A stretch of DNA of 64,000 nt. It comes from Bacteroides sp. GTDB taxonomy: Bacteria; Bacteroidota; Bacteroidia; Bacteroidales; Bacteroidaceae. The translations under genes and the position numbers were made by a program. The stretch lies in NCBI GenBank assembly GCA_017471925.1, contig JAFURM010000013.1, positions 21,887 to 85,886 on the forward strand. Direction: 5' to 3'. Each line of letters starts with the position of its first letter. Position 1 is the first letter of the stretch. The notes beneath the pieces were generated by a model. That model was not told the DNA's origin. It saw nothing but the letters and a program-made list of their open reading frames with translations, and searched no databases. Of this stretch, positions 38,830 to 46,121 are shown piece after piece.

Positions 38830-40065
38830 TCAGGCTCTATGGGTGATGCGGAAGCCTGCGGCCTGCAGGTCTTCCCAATACTTGGGGTAGGACTTGGACA
38901 CCACGTGCGGCTCGGCAATCTCCACTTGGGGCAGTACCAGGCAGGCCGGTGCGAAGGCCATGGCCATGCGGTGGTCCTCATAGGTGGCGATGACGGGCTG
39001 CGCCTCGGCTGTGCAGCGCTCGCCTTCCCAGCTCAGGATGCTGTCCTGCTCGGCATGGAGCACGTAGCCCAGTTTCTTCAGTTCGGTGCAGAGGGCGGCC
39101 ATGCGGTCGGTCTCCTTAATCTTCAGACTCTGCAGGCCGGTGAAACGGAAAGGGATGCCCATCAGGCAACAGCTCACCACGAAGGTCTGTGCCAGGTCGG
39201 GGATGTCCAGCATCTCTTCCTCTAAGCGGTCAGGCTTTACGCCCGTATAGGTCAGCTTCACGCCCCGGTCGGTGTAGGTCGTCTGCACGCCGAGCTTGGC
39301 AAACAGTTCCGCTCCCCGGCTGTCGCCCTGGTGGCTGTGGTTGAACAGGCCCAGCAGTTCCACCGTTTTACTGCGTTCTCCGCCCAGTGCCACCATCTGA
39401 TACCAGTAGGAAGCCGCGCTCCAGTCGCTCTCCACGGTGAAGGGCACATCCCTGTAACCGCCCGCTTGCACCTGTATGTCCCGCTCCGATGTCCATGCGG
39501 CCGATGCGCCGAAACTCTTCATCAGTTGCAGGGTCAGGTCTATGTAGGGTCGGGAGATGATGTCTCCGGTCAGGTGCAGGTGCAGGCCGTTGGGCAGTGT
39601 GGCCCCAATCATCAGCAGAGCCGAAATGTATTGTGAACTGACGTTCCCCTCCAGCACGATGTCCGTGCCCTGCAGGGACGAACCTGTGATGCGGAGGGGC
39701 GGATAGCCCTCCTCGCCGGCATAGGCGATAGTGGCCCCCAACCGGCGCAGGGCATCCACCAGGATGCGGATGGGGCGTTGCTGCATGCGCTTCGTGCCGG
39801 TGATGGTGCGGGTGCCGGGAGTCACGCTGAGGTAGGCGGTAAGGAATCTCATGGCCGTTCCTGCCGCCATGATGTCGATGACTTCCTGTGCTCCTTTGAG
39901 CGCCTTGACCATGACGCGGGTGTCGTCACAGTCGCTCAGGTTGTCGGGCATGATGTGGCCGTGTGACAGTGCATGGAGGATGAGGGCACGGTTGCTGATG
40001 CTCTTTGATGCCGGCAGTTGCACGGAGGCCTGCAGGCTCTGCGGGGCAGAAACGGTGTATTGCAT
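38830..40065 (-). CDS. aroA: 3-phosphoshikimate 1-carboxyvinyltransferase (EPSP synthase)
   Basis: A 411-residue shikimate-pathway enzyme started at MQYTVSAPQSLQASVQLPAS (40065). Blocks: PASKSISNRALILHA (phosphate/shikimate site), AGTAMRFLTAYL and the C-terminal KIKETDRMAALCTELKKLG and YEDHRMAMAFAPA. It seems somewhat shorter than the E. coli enzyme but complete. A -7 box is 35 nt upstream. It heads a run through to the Imm17-like gene. Confidence 0.94.
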   Translation of the reverse strand: MQYTVSAPQSLQASVQLPASKSISNRALILHALSHGHIMPDNLSDCDDTRVMVKALKGAQEVIDIMAAGTAMRFLTAYLSVTPGTRTITGTKRMQQRPIRILVDALRRLGATIAYAGEEGYPPLRITGSSLQGTDIVLEGNVSSQYISALLMIGATLPNGLHLHLTGDIISRPYIDLTLQLMKSFGASAAWTSERDIQVQAGGYRDVPFTVESDWSAASYWYQMVALGGERSKTVELLGLFNHSHQGDSRGAELFAKLGVQTTYTDRGVKLTYTGVKPDRLEEEMLDIPDLAQTFVVSCCLMGIPFRFTGLQSLKIKETDRMAALCTELKKLGYVLHAEQDSILSWEGERCTAEAQPVIATYEDHRMAMAFAPACLVLPQVEIAEPHVVSKSYPKYWEDLQAAGFRITHRA

Positions 40066-40099
40066 AATGATAAAGTCGTACTTGCTATAAATTAAGGGC

Positions 40100-40132
40100 A
40101 CAAATGTAGCTCATTTCCCGAACAACTGCAAG
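40100..40132 (-). promoter_or_regulatory. Probable aroA promoter
   Basis: On the minus strand: CTTG (40129-40132), 20 bp, TACATTTGT (40100-40108). Confidence 0.55.
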
Positions 40133-40151
40133 GGCTTTCCCGTAGAATCTT

Positions 40152-40550
40152 CTACTGGCCGTTGGCTTGAATCAGTTTGATGAGGTATTCGCGTTGCAGG
40201 GAGAAGGTGTCTCCCTCCTGTTGCAGGTAGGTGAGCAGTTGCAGGCTCTCCTGTCTCAGTCTGGATTTCAGCAGGATGTTGTCTTCCACCTCTTCGGCCA
40301 TCTTCAGCATGTTGGCGGCCGCCAGTTCCAGTTTGCCGCAACGCTCCTCGTCGTCGGCATAGCGGGCAATCAGTTCGCCCGCCTCCATGCCTAACAGTTC
40401 CCGGGTGGAGAATCCCAGCAGCTTGTGCGACATGGCGTCATACTCCTCCCACGCCTTCTCCCTGATTTTCCGCTTGTTCATCAGTGCGGCAACCAGCAGG
40501 GAGATAATTTCCTGTATCATGCGTATCAGATAGTCTTGATGGATGGCCAT
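40152..40550 (-). CDS. Conserved hypothetical helical protein
   Basis: A 132-residue, nearly all-helical protein without signal or membrane segments: starts MAIHQDYLIRMIQEIISLLV and ends YLIKLIQANGQ. It resembles DUF6483-type proteins (IHQDYLIRMI start), but this call is uncertain. It lies 43 nt behind the response regulator on the same strand and could be the third gene of that operon. Confidence 0.65.
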   Translation of the reverse strand: MAIHQDYLIRMIQEIISLLVAALMNKRKIREKAWEEYDAMSHKLLGFSTRELLGMEAGELIARYADDEERCGKLELAAANMLKMAEEVEDNILLKSRLRQESLQLLTYLQQEGDTFSLQREYLIKLIQANGQ

Positions 40551-40593
40551 AGGCAGTTCTTGTTTGTTATAGGAGAGTGAATGTATCTGTCGT

Positions 40594-41298
40594 TTATACG
40601 GCCAGCAGCAGTCCCACGCCGCGCAGCGTCTTGAGTTCTATCGTCTGGTCCGTCTTCAGCATCTTGCGCAGATTGCTGATGAATACGTCCAGGCTTCGCG
40701 AGGCAAAGTAGTCGTCCTCGGTGTCCCAGAATCGGCTGAGGATGGCTTCACGTTTCACCACGTTGTTCTTGTTCTCCACTAACAGTTGCAGGATGCCGGC
40801 CTCTCTCACGGTCAACACCTTGCTCTCGTTGGAGTGTTCATTCCGCAGCGTGGCATGCTGTGCGTCAAGGGTGAAACTCCCGAACTTATAGCAGCAAGCC
40901 TCGCTTCTCGACTTCTCCCCCTGCTTCATTTTCAGTATGGCCCGTATGTGGGCGTCTATCTCATCGGGCACGAAGGGTTTCTTCACGTAGTTGTTGGCGC
41001 CCATCTTGTAGCCGCCGGTCACATCCTTGGGAGTGGTCAGTGCCGATGCAAAGAGGATGGGCGTATCTCCGTCCGTTTCGCGGATGCGTTCCACCATTTG
41101 CAGACCGTTCATTACCGGCATGTCCACGTCCGATATGATGATGTCGGGCTTACATTTCTTGTAGGCTTCCAGTCCCTCCTTCCCGTTTTCCGCAGTAGTC
41201 ACCTGATACCCTCCGATAATGTCTTCCAGACAACTCTGAAGGATATAACGCAAGTTGGCGTCATCTTCTACTAATAACAATTTAATAATCTTTTCCAT
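40594..41298 (-). CDS. OmpR-family response regulator
   Basis: A 234-residue regulator: receiver domain with acidic pocket ED (residues 11-12), phospho-acceptor Asp57 in IIISDVDMPVMNG and lysine in NYVKKPF, then a C-terminal winged helix (VLTVREAGILQLLVENKNNVV and FISNLRKMLKTD). OmpR-type domains usually bind direct repeats 10-11 bp apart, exactly the pattern of the TAAC operators at 42640, 42879, 44841 and 48305. The start codon overlaps the kinase stop (TAATG). Its base composition is like the host core, unlike the A+T-rich kinase gene. Confidence 0.93.
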   Translation of the reverse strand: MEKIIKLLLVEDDANLRYILQSCLEDIIGGYQVTTAENGKEGLEAYKKCKPDIIISDVDMPVMNGLQMVERIRETDGDTPILFASALTTPKDVTGGYKMGANNYVKKPFVPDEIDAHIRAILKMKQGEKSRSEACCYKFGSFTLDAQHATLRNEHSNESKVLTVREAGILQLLVENKNNVVKREAILSRFWDTEDDYFASRSLDVFISNLRKMLKTDQTIELKTLRGVGLLLAV

Positions 41299-42626
41299 TA
41301 GACTTGTGGTAAAAATATTGTGAATTCAGTAAATTCTCCTTCTACGCTGTTTACGACAATGTTGCCGTTATGAGCGGAAATGGCTTGATATACAAAGTTT
41401 AGTCCAAGTCCAAAGCCTGTAGCTCCTCCTTTTCGACTACGCTTACTGGCATCACCTCTTTCGAACTTTTCAAAAATGGAAGAGAGATGTTTAGGCGCAA
41501 TACCTAATCCATTATCGCATACTTTGATTATATTACGTCCTGTAGTATCTATAGCAGAACTGATTTTGATGTTGACTTCTTTGTTGGAGTATTTTATAGA
41601 ATTATCAAGCAAATTATATAATACTTCTTTTAATAGTTCTTCATCCGCATATACTGTAGCACTTTGTAAATCGACAGTGAAACTTATATTCTTTTCTATT
41701 TGAGTACTAAACTTGTTTGTTAGTCGATTGATGATCGGTTCCAATGAAACAGGCTTACGATCTATGTCTAATTTGTGACTTTCTAATTTGGAAATTGTAA
41801 GTATCCTGCTACTCAATGCGAGTAATTGTTCCAGTTCGTTTTCTGCAATCTCAATATATTTACTTTTGATTTGTGGATTTTTGTCTAGACGTCCAGTACG
41901 TATGAGATTTAACGTGGTCATTATACTGGTTAAAGGACTTTTCATGTCGTGAATCATGGCATAAGAAAAATCTTCGCGAATCGTGGCTATTTTATTCTGT
42001 AGAATGATAATCTTGATTTGATGATAAATACAACTTGCTACGAATATGATGATAATCAAAGTTGAAATGAGTATTAATCCCATCCGTTTGATTATTATGC
42101 TGTGTGGACTACATAGAATTATTTGTATTCCATCGGACATGTCAACCCTTGTTGTGACTATTTCCGACTCAATAGTGTCCCATTTGGAAAACTTAAGTGC
42201 TTTGCTGTTTTTGTGGACTTTAAGTGTACGCGGATTAATCATTCGGAGAAAGTATTGACTTTGAATGTTCTTGCTCGCTAATAAAACTCCTGTGATAGAA
42301 TCAATACGCTCTAACGAGGGAAGTCCCATTTGGTATAATCCGTCATAGAGATATGTGTATTCTGAGATTGAGTCATTAGTACAGGTCGCTACTATTCTCG
42401 TCCCGATTTCTGCGGTGTCAGGTAACTCGGGCATGATATAGTTAGCAATAAAATCAGCCTCTTTGTACAAAGCTTCTTCTAATATGTTGCTACATTCTTT
42501 TCTAAGGTCATTCCTTATTAATGTAAAGGTGTTGTATAGCCAAATGCCTTGCAATATAAAAATGGCCATTATGGCTAATACAGTAAGCCATTTTATTCTT
42601 CCTATTTTCTTATTAAGCTGTTTCAT
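41298..42626 (-). CDS. Sensor histidine kinase
   Basis: A 442-residue membrane kinase. Two membrane helices (residues 15-35, and about 182-200, LILISTLIIIIFVASCIY) enclose a periplasmic sensor of about 145 residues. His226 in YAMIHDMKSPLTS is the phosphorylated residue; the ATP site has NLLDNSIKYSNKE, VCDNGLGIAP and ATGFGLGLNFV. It is A+T-rich, like the peptide genes upstream and unlike the response regulator. A TATATTTGC box on the minus strand at 42630-42638 is so close to the ATG that the mRNA may be nearly leaderless. Confidence 0.93.
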   Translation of the reverse strand: MKQLNKKIGRIKWLTVLAIMAIFILQGIWLYNTFTLIRNDLRKECSNILEEALYKEADFIANYIMPELPDTAEIGTRIVATCTNDSISEYTYLYDGLYQMGLPSLERIDSITGVLLASKNIQSQYFLRMINPRTLKVHKNSKALKFSKWDTIESEIVTTRVDMSDGIQIILCSPHSIIIKRMGLILISTLIIIIFVASCIYHQIKIIILQNKIATIREDFSYAMIHDMKSPLTSIMTTLNLIRTGRLDKNPQIKSKYIEIAENELEQLLALSSRILTISKLESHKLDIDRKPVSLEPIINRLTNKFSTQIEKNISFTVDLQSATVYADEELLKEVLYNLLDNSIKYSNKEVNIKISSAIDTTGRNIIKVCDNGLGIAPKHLSSIFEKFERGDASKRSRKGGATGFGLGLNFVYQAISAHNGNIVVNSVEGEFTEFTIFLPQV

Positions 42627-42629
42627 GCT

Positions 42630-42638
42630 GCAAATATA
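42630..42638 (-). promoter_or_regulatory. Possible promoter of the kinase/regulator operon (-7 box)
   Basis: The minus strand reads TATATTTGC (TAnnTTTG) only 3 nt before the kinase start codon. The TAAC repeats of operator A lie where the -33 element would be. Confidence 0.4.
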
Positions 42639-42639
42639 A

Positions 42640-42706
42640 TAACATTATGATAAAGTAGGATAACGTTATGATAACATTTTATTCGAAAAACCTTAAATAA
42701 CTTTGC
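42640..42706 (+). promoter_or_regulatory. Operator A with promoter of the 43-aa peptide gene
   Basis: TAAC/TAAA units start at 42640, 42651, 42661 and 42672, the last two in the same register as the three other operators (11 bp apart, same distance to the -7 box). The -7 box is TAACTTTGC at 42698-42706. TAACGTTA at 42661 is palindromic, so the site could also serve the divergent kinase gene. Confidence 0.75.
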
Positions 42707-42757
42707 ACCGTCATTTAAAACTAAGGAGAAAAGTTATAATTTAAAATTTAGTATATA

Positions 42758-42889
42758 ATGGAAAAGGTTGTAGTAGAACTTACTTTGCAAGAGCAAAAGT
42801 GTATTTATGGTGGTGCCTATGTTTTTGTGTATATTGGGAATAAATGGGTCTGGTTAAAAGCAGATGCAGCTAAGGTGCAATTAACGTAA
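42758..42889 (+). CDS. 43-residue double-glycine leader peptide (candidate secreted peptide)
   Basis: A 43-codon gene. The leader MEKVVVELTLQEQKCIYGG (residues 1-19) has the ELxxxE(x)3-5GG shape of peptides cut by C39 ABC exporters. The predicted mature part is 24 residues, starting AYVFVYIGNKWVWL and ending KVQLT, with two tryptophans and a basic, aromatic character. It sits directly behind operator A, and operator B overlaps its last codons and stop. Its exporter is encoded at 46122. Not a known family to me; could be a bacteriocin or a signal peptide. Confidence 0.75.
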   Translation: MEKVVVELTLQEQKCIYGGAYVFVYIGNKWVWLKADAAKVQLT

Positions 42890-42938
42890 AGATAACGTTG
42901 TGATAACATAAGGCCTCATAAACTCCCTTTAACTTTGC
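42879..42938 (+). promoter_or_regulatory. Operator B with promoter of the second peptide/lipoprotein operon
   Basis: TAAC at 42882, 42893 and 42904 (exactly 11 bp apart), then a 22-bp gap and the -7 box TAACTTTGC at 42930-42938. It overlaps the stop codon of the 43-aa peptide gene. Confidence 0.8.
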
Positions 42939-42997
42939 AGCATCAAAAAACGAAAGTAGTATTGAAATTAATGTATTAACCCTTAAAAGAAAAGATT

Positions 42998-43036
42998 ATG
43001 AGAATAAGAGAAGGTCCTATTGGACATGTTTACTGA
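42998..43036 (+). CDS. Very short ORF (12 residues) in the operon leader
   Basis: ATG at 42998 opens MRIREGPIGHVY and stops at 43036. It is preceded by AAAAGAAAAG and starts about 55 nt after the predicted transcript start of operator B. It might be a leader peptide or an exported peptide without a leader. An overlapping 17-codon ORF begins at 43026. Support is weak: position and context only. Confidence 0.3.
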   Translation: MRIREGPIGHVY

Positions 43037-43114
43037 GACATTGACCAGCCAAGGTCTAAATATGGCAATTGCGAACTAATTAAAGCAACAACTTAATTTT
43101 AAAACAACAACATT

Positions 43115-43303
43115 ATGAACAGAAATTATTTTTATGAAGAACTCAGCGAGAAAGAAATGAAAGTGGTAAATGGCGGTAGCTTTGAAGAGTTTATGTTTTT
43201 CTTCAGCTCTAATTTCCACATACATGTTATACAGCCAGCGCCGGGCACTTGCTCGTGTGTGCCTTTGGATTCAATAACCAATACATCTCTTGAAAGATAT
43301 TGA
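43115..43303 (+). CDS. 62-residue double-glycine leader peptide (candidate secreted peptide)
   Basis: The leader MNRNYFYEELSEKEMKVVNGG (cut after Gly21) is a textbook C39-processed leader: ELSEKEM then VVNGG. The predicted mature part is 41 residues, beginning SFEEFMFFFSSNFHIHVIQP and containing a CSC pair (PGTCSCVP) that could form a ring or disulfide. It is in the transcript from operator B, ahead of the lipoprotein and small membrane protein that may be its immunity or receptor partners. Confidence 0.8.
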   Translation: MNRNYFYEELSEKEMKVVNGGSFEEFMFFFSSNFHIHVIQPAPGTCSCVPLDSITNTSLERY

Positions 43304-43330
43304 GTTCTTTTTGTATTATTCTTTATTAAA

Positions 43331-43372
43331 GGAAGGGGACGTCCCCTCGAATTGAGCTTGTCGTCCTCTTCC
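43331..43372 (+). other. Alternative hairpins between the peptide and lipoprotein genes
   Basis: GGAAGGGGACG (43331-43341) can pair with CGTCCTCTTCC (43362-43372), or locally as the palindrome GGGGACGTCCCC (43335-43346). No T-run follows. It may set the ratio of peptide to downstream expression. Confidence 0.45.
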
Positions 43373-43397
43373 AAACTTTAAATAACAAATGATTATT

Positions 43398-44051
43398 ATG
43401 AATACGAAATTATTTAATCTGCTTACAGTTTCAATATTGACTGCATTCTTTTGCCTGAGTTGTGACAATAGTGAAAATGTAGAGAAGATGGATGTCGTTT
43501 CTTGTCAAGATTTATACGGACAGTATCAAACAGTTCTTGTTGAAAGCGAGTCTTTTGGCGATTTGAATGAAAAGAAAAGCTTTATTGCTTCCCAAATTAA
43601 AGATTATGATTGGAATTGTGTGGCGACAACCCGTAGTTTGTTGAATTTGTCGGAAGAAGAACAGCAGGAGGAACTGAAAACTCTGCTTTCTCCTTATACA
43701 GTAAAGTGGATAGAGAAAATTGAGAATAGTTTCGTTTCCGATTCTCGGATTATGGTGGAGCAGATTTCATTAGATAATGTGTTGACCGATGATGAAAAAC
43801 GTATTCTTGTGACGCTTCTGGCCGGAGGTGACTATTTGAAGTCGAAAATAGTCAAGCTTAATACGAGAGGAGCAGCGGATTGTTATGCAAAATATCAAAG
43901 CGATTGTAATAGGGCACTACAGGTATATGCAATCAGTGGTAGTGTCGGTGCTATTAGCGCTGGTCCTGTTGGACTTGCTGCAGCTACTGCTATTTGTGCA
44001 CTGCAATTGCAATGGGCAGAAGATGACTATAATAACTGTCTAAAAGGTTAA
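43398..44051 (+). CDS. Putative lipoprotein in the peptide operon
   Basis: A 217-residue protein (ATG at 43398; an ATG three codons earlier is open too). The signal peptide ends in the lipobox-like FFCLSC, so Cys22 of the shorter form is probably lipidated. The middle is charged and helical. The last 60 residues stand out: a Gly/Ala-rich hydrophobic stretch (SGSVGAISAGPVGLAAATAI) flanked by four cysteines (two before, one in it, one after). It could be an immunity protein, a surface receptor, or itself a toxin. No family recognised. Confidence 0.65.
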   Translation: MNTKLFNLLTVSILTAFFCLSCDNSENVEKMDVVSCQDLYGQYQTVLVESESFGDLNEKKSFIASQIKDYDWNCVATTRSLLNLSEEEQQEELKTLLSPYTVKWIEKIENSFVSDSRIMVEQISLDNVLTDDEKRILVTLLAGGDYLKSKIVKLNTRGAADCYAKYQSDCNRALQVYAISGSVGAISAGPVGLAAATAICALQLQWAEDDYNNCLKG

Positions 44052-44063
44052 AAGGTGAATATT

Positions 44064-44369
44064 ATGAAAATCAGTTTCAAAGATCGATGTGGCTATAAGA
44101 AAGGTAATAGGGAACGTCCCTATTACCTTGTGATAGCTAATATTTTTGTCTATTCTATGTTGGCTTTTATCCTGTCGAATAGGTTGCTTCCTGGATATGT
44201 TCAGACGTTTGAGATTTTTATGTCGGTGTCAGGTTTGGCACTCGTTGCCTATTGTTTGGAAGAGGCACGTCGGGAATATGTGTGTGCTAAGGTACTCAAT
44301 CTAACTTCGTGCCTATATGCTCTCTTCTATATTGCAGCACTAATTTTACTTCCGCGACTTGTGGGATAA
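44064..44369 (+). CDS. Small polytopic membrane protein, possible immunity protein
   Basis: A 101-residue protein from the ATG at 44064 (a GTG at 44055 is also open). Three membrane helices: LVIANIFVYSMLAFIL, FEIFMSVSGLALVAYCL and SCLYALFYIAALILLP. It starts 12 nt after the lipoprotein gene. Position and size resemble bacteriocin immunity proteins, but sequence alone does not show this. A 13-bp hairpin (44101-44129) lies inside its first 25 codons. Confidence 0.65.
   Translation: MKISFKDRCGYKKGNRERPYYLVIANIFVYSMLAFILSNRLLPGYVQTFEIFMSVSGLALVAYCLEEARREYVCAKVLNLTSCLYALFYIAALILLPRLVG
44101..44129 (+). other. 13-bp perfect hairpin inside a coding region
   Basis: AAGGTAATAGGGA (44101-44113), loop ACG, and TCCCTATTACCTT (44117-44129). 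It falls just before the first membrane helix of the small membrane protein. Confidence 0.55.
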
Positions 44370-44401
44370 GTGTTAACTAAATAAAAACGGGAAGGCCGAC
44401 G

Positions 44402-44433
44402 TTTGTGGATGTATCCAATAAGTTTACCTTTGT
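44402..44433 (+). promoter_or_regulatory. Housekeeping promoter of the 43-residue coiled-coil/TM protein
   Basis: TTTG (44402-44405), 19 bp, TACCTTTGT (44425-44433). It has no TAAC repeats, unlike the other promoters of the locus. Confidence 0.7.
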
Positions 44434-44471
44434 GGCGATAAATAGATTTACTAACCACAAAATGATGTATT

Positions 44472-44603
44472 ATGAAAGAAGAAAAGAAAGAAATCGAACA
44501 GCAACTCAGAGAGGAAATTAAGCATCTGAAACGTGAACAACGGTTTTTGCTTGTTTTTGTTGTGGCGACTCTTGTTATTCAACTCTACAACGCAATTGCC
44601 TGA
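44472..44603 (+). CDS. 43-residue charged-helix plus membrane-helix protein
   Basis: Begins MKEEKKEIEQQLREEIKHLK (charged, coiled-coil-like) and ends with one membrane helix (FLLVFVVATLVIQLYNAIA). It has its own consensus promoter and a terminator behind it (44631-44666), so it is an independent one-gene unit inside the peptide locus. No double-glycine leader. Function unknown; it could be a constitutive immunity or regulatory partner. Confidence 0.6.
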   Translation: MKEEKKEIEQQLREEIKHLKREQRFLLVFVVATLVIQLYNAIA

Positions 44604-44630
44604 TATTTCCTCTGGATACATTTAGAGTTT

Positions 44631-44666
44631 AAGCCCCGAAAGGATGAATGTCTTTTCGGGGTTTTC
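44631..44666 (+). terminator. Terminator after the small membrane gene
   Basis: CCCCGAAA (44634-44641) pairs with TTTCGGGG (44654-44661), followed by TTTTC. The 336-bp gap 44604-44939 holds this terminator and operator C and no convincing gene. Confidence 0.75.
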
Positions 44667-44840
44667 TCTTGCCATAATCTTCGTTTGCTTCTCTTGCGAT
44701 GGAGTGTTAATAGATGTGTATCGCGGTCTCTTTGTTTTACATGACAATCCCCACTCTCCTCCAAAACTTCCGTCTTGGCCTCTATTCTGCAGGCAAAAAG
44801 TTCCCTCTGTGCATATAGTGATGAACGCTATCCACTGCCT

Positions 44841-44900
44841 CGTTAACGTAAAGATAACGTTGCGTTAACCTAACGTCTGTCGCCTGCCCGTTACTTTTGC
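44841..44900 (+). promoter_or_regulatory. Operator C with promoter of the exporter operon
   Basis: TAAC at 44844, 44855 and 44866 (11 bp apart), then the -7 box TACTTTTGC at 44892-44900. Spacing to the -7 box is the same as in operators B and D. Confidence 0.8.
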
Positions 44901-44939
44901 AACGTGAATAATGAGTATCAACATTAAAACAGAAAAAAG

Positions 44940-46109
44940 ATGTTATTATCGGATGAATGGATAGAAAACAGCATTGAGACCTATATCTATCAACACACAA
45001 CCAAGTCCCAGATGATTTATTGGGCGGTCTTATTGGCCGTTACAGCAACGCTTGTATCGCTTCCTTTTATTCATGTGGATATCTCGGTGAGAGGTTCGGG
45101 GGTGGTCAGGCCGGTGGCCGAGAAGGCTGAAATCACGTCGCCTATAGCCGAGACGGTGGATTCGGTGTTTGTACGCGAAGGCGAGCAGGTGCGCAAGGGA
45201 GATGCCATTCTGAAGTTCAGAACCAACAATCCCGACTATAAGATTCATTATCATTCGGGACGACTGAACGATTGTAGTGCACAATTGGCAGACTTGTCTT
45301 ATTTGGCCCAAGGAGAGTGCCCCGAGAAATTCAGTTCTCCTGTCCGCCGACAGGAATATGTCTATTTCGTCAAGCGGAGAAAGGAACTGGAGACAGCCTT
45401 GGCACAGGCGGAAAAGGAGTATGACCGTCACAAGGCCTTGTATGACAAACAGGTTATTTCAGAAGAAGAGTATGAGACCTATCTCTTTAAGCTACAGAAG
45501 CAACAGAATGAACTCGCCTCATTGATACAGAGCCAACTCAGCAGCTGGCAGGCCGATTTGAACAGCTGTCGGAATACGTATAGTGAGATGAATGCCAGCC
45601 TGAAGCAGGAAGTGAGAGAGAGGGAGATGTATGTGGTGCGTAGTCCGGTAGACGGAACGGTGGACCAGTTTTCGGGTGTCTATCGCGGCAGCAATATTCA
45701 GGCGGGGCAGACGTTGGCTGTGATAAGCCCGGATTCTACATTGTGCCTGGAGGTGTATGTCACTCCTCGCAATATAGGTTTTATCACGACAGAGATGCCG
45801 GTAAAGGTGCAGGTGGAATCCTTTAATTATAACGAATGGGGAAGTCTCATGGGAAGGGTGAAGGAGGTCTCTTCGGATTTCATGACCGATAGTCAGGGAA
45901 ATGCTTTCTATAGAGTGAGGTGTGAAGTGGAGCGTGACTATCTGCAATTGAAGAACGGGAGGATAGGACGGCTGAAAAAGGGTATGACGGCCGCTGTGCA
46001 TTTCATGGTAACACGCCGTTCCCTCTTCGACTTGCTTTACCAGAAGATGGACAGCTGGATGAATCCCAACCAATATGTCAATGAGAAAATGATTGCTAAG
46101 TTGAACTGA
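44940..46109 (+). CDS. HlyD-family periplasmic adaptor of a peptide exporter
   Basis: A 389-residue membrane-fusion protein. One N-terminal membrane helix (MIYWAVLLAVTATLVSLPF), a lipoyl-like half (GVVRPVAEKAEITSPIAETV, VREGEQVRKGDAILKF), a long coiled coil (about residues 115-225) and the second lipoyl half (YVVRSPVDGTVDQFSG). It should link the ABC exporter 12 nt downstream to an outer-membrane channel. Driven by operator C. Confidence 0.92.
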   Translation: MLLSDEWIENSIETYIYQHTTKSQMIYWAVLLAVTATLVSLPFIHVDISVRGSGVVRPVAEKAEITSPIAETVDSVFVREGEQVRKGDAILKFRTNNPDYKIHYHSGRLNDCSAQLADLSYLAQGECPEKFSSPVRRQEYVYFVKRRKELETALAQAEKEYDRHKALYDKQVISEEEYETYLFKLQKQQNELASLIQSQLSSWQADLNSCRNTYSEMNASLKQEVREREMYVVRSPVDGTVDQFSGVYRGSNIQAGQTLAVISPDSTLCLEVYVTPRNIGFITTEMPVKVQVESFNYNEWGSLMGRVKEVSSDFMTDSQGNAFYRVRCEVERDYLQLKNGRIGRLKKGMTAAVHFMVTRRSLFDLLYQKMDSWMNPNQYVNEKMIAKLN

Positions 46110-46121
46110 AATAAATAGAAG

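Noticed and set aside
41298-42626. Kinase as the known Bacteroides RprX
   Set aside because: It is 442 residues, shorter than I recall for RprX, and A+T-rich; I saw no specific match, so no symbol is given.
44644-44868. A 74-codon ORF starting MNVFSGFSLAIIFVCFSCDG, lipoprotein-like
   Set aside because: Its start codon lies in the loop of a terminator and its end covers operator C; the composition after residue 25 is not protein-like.
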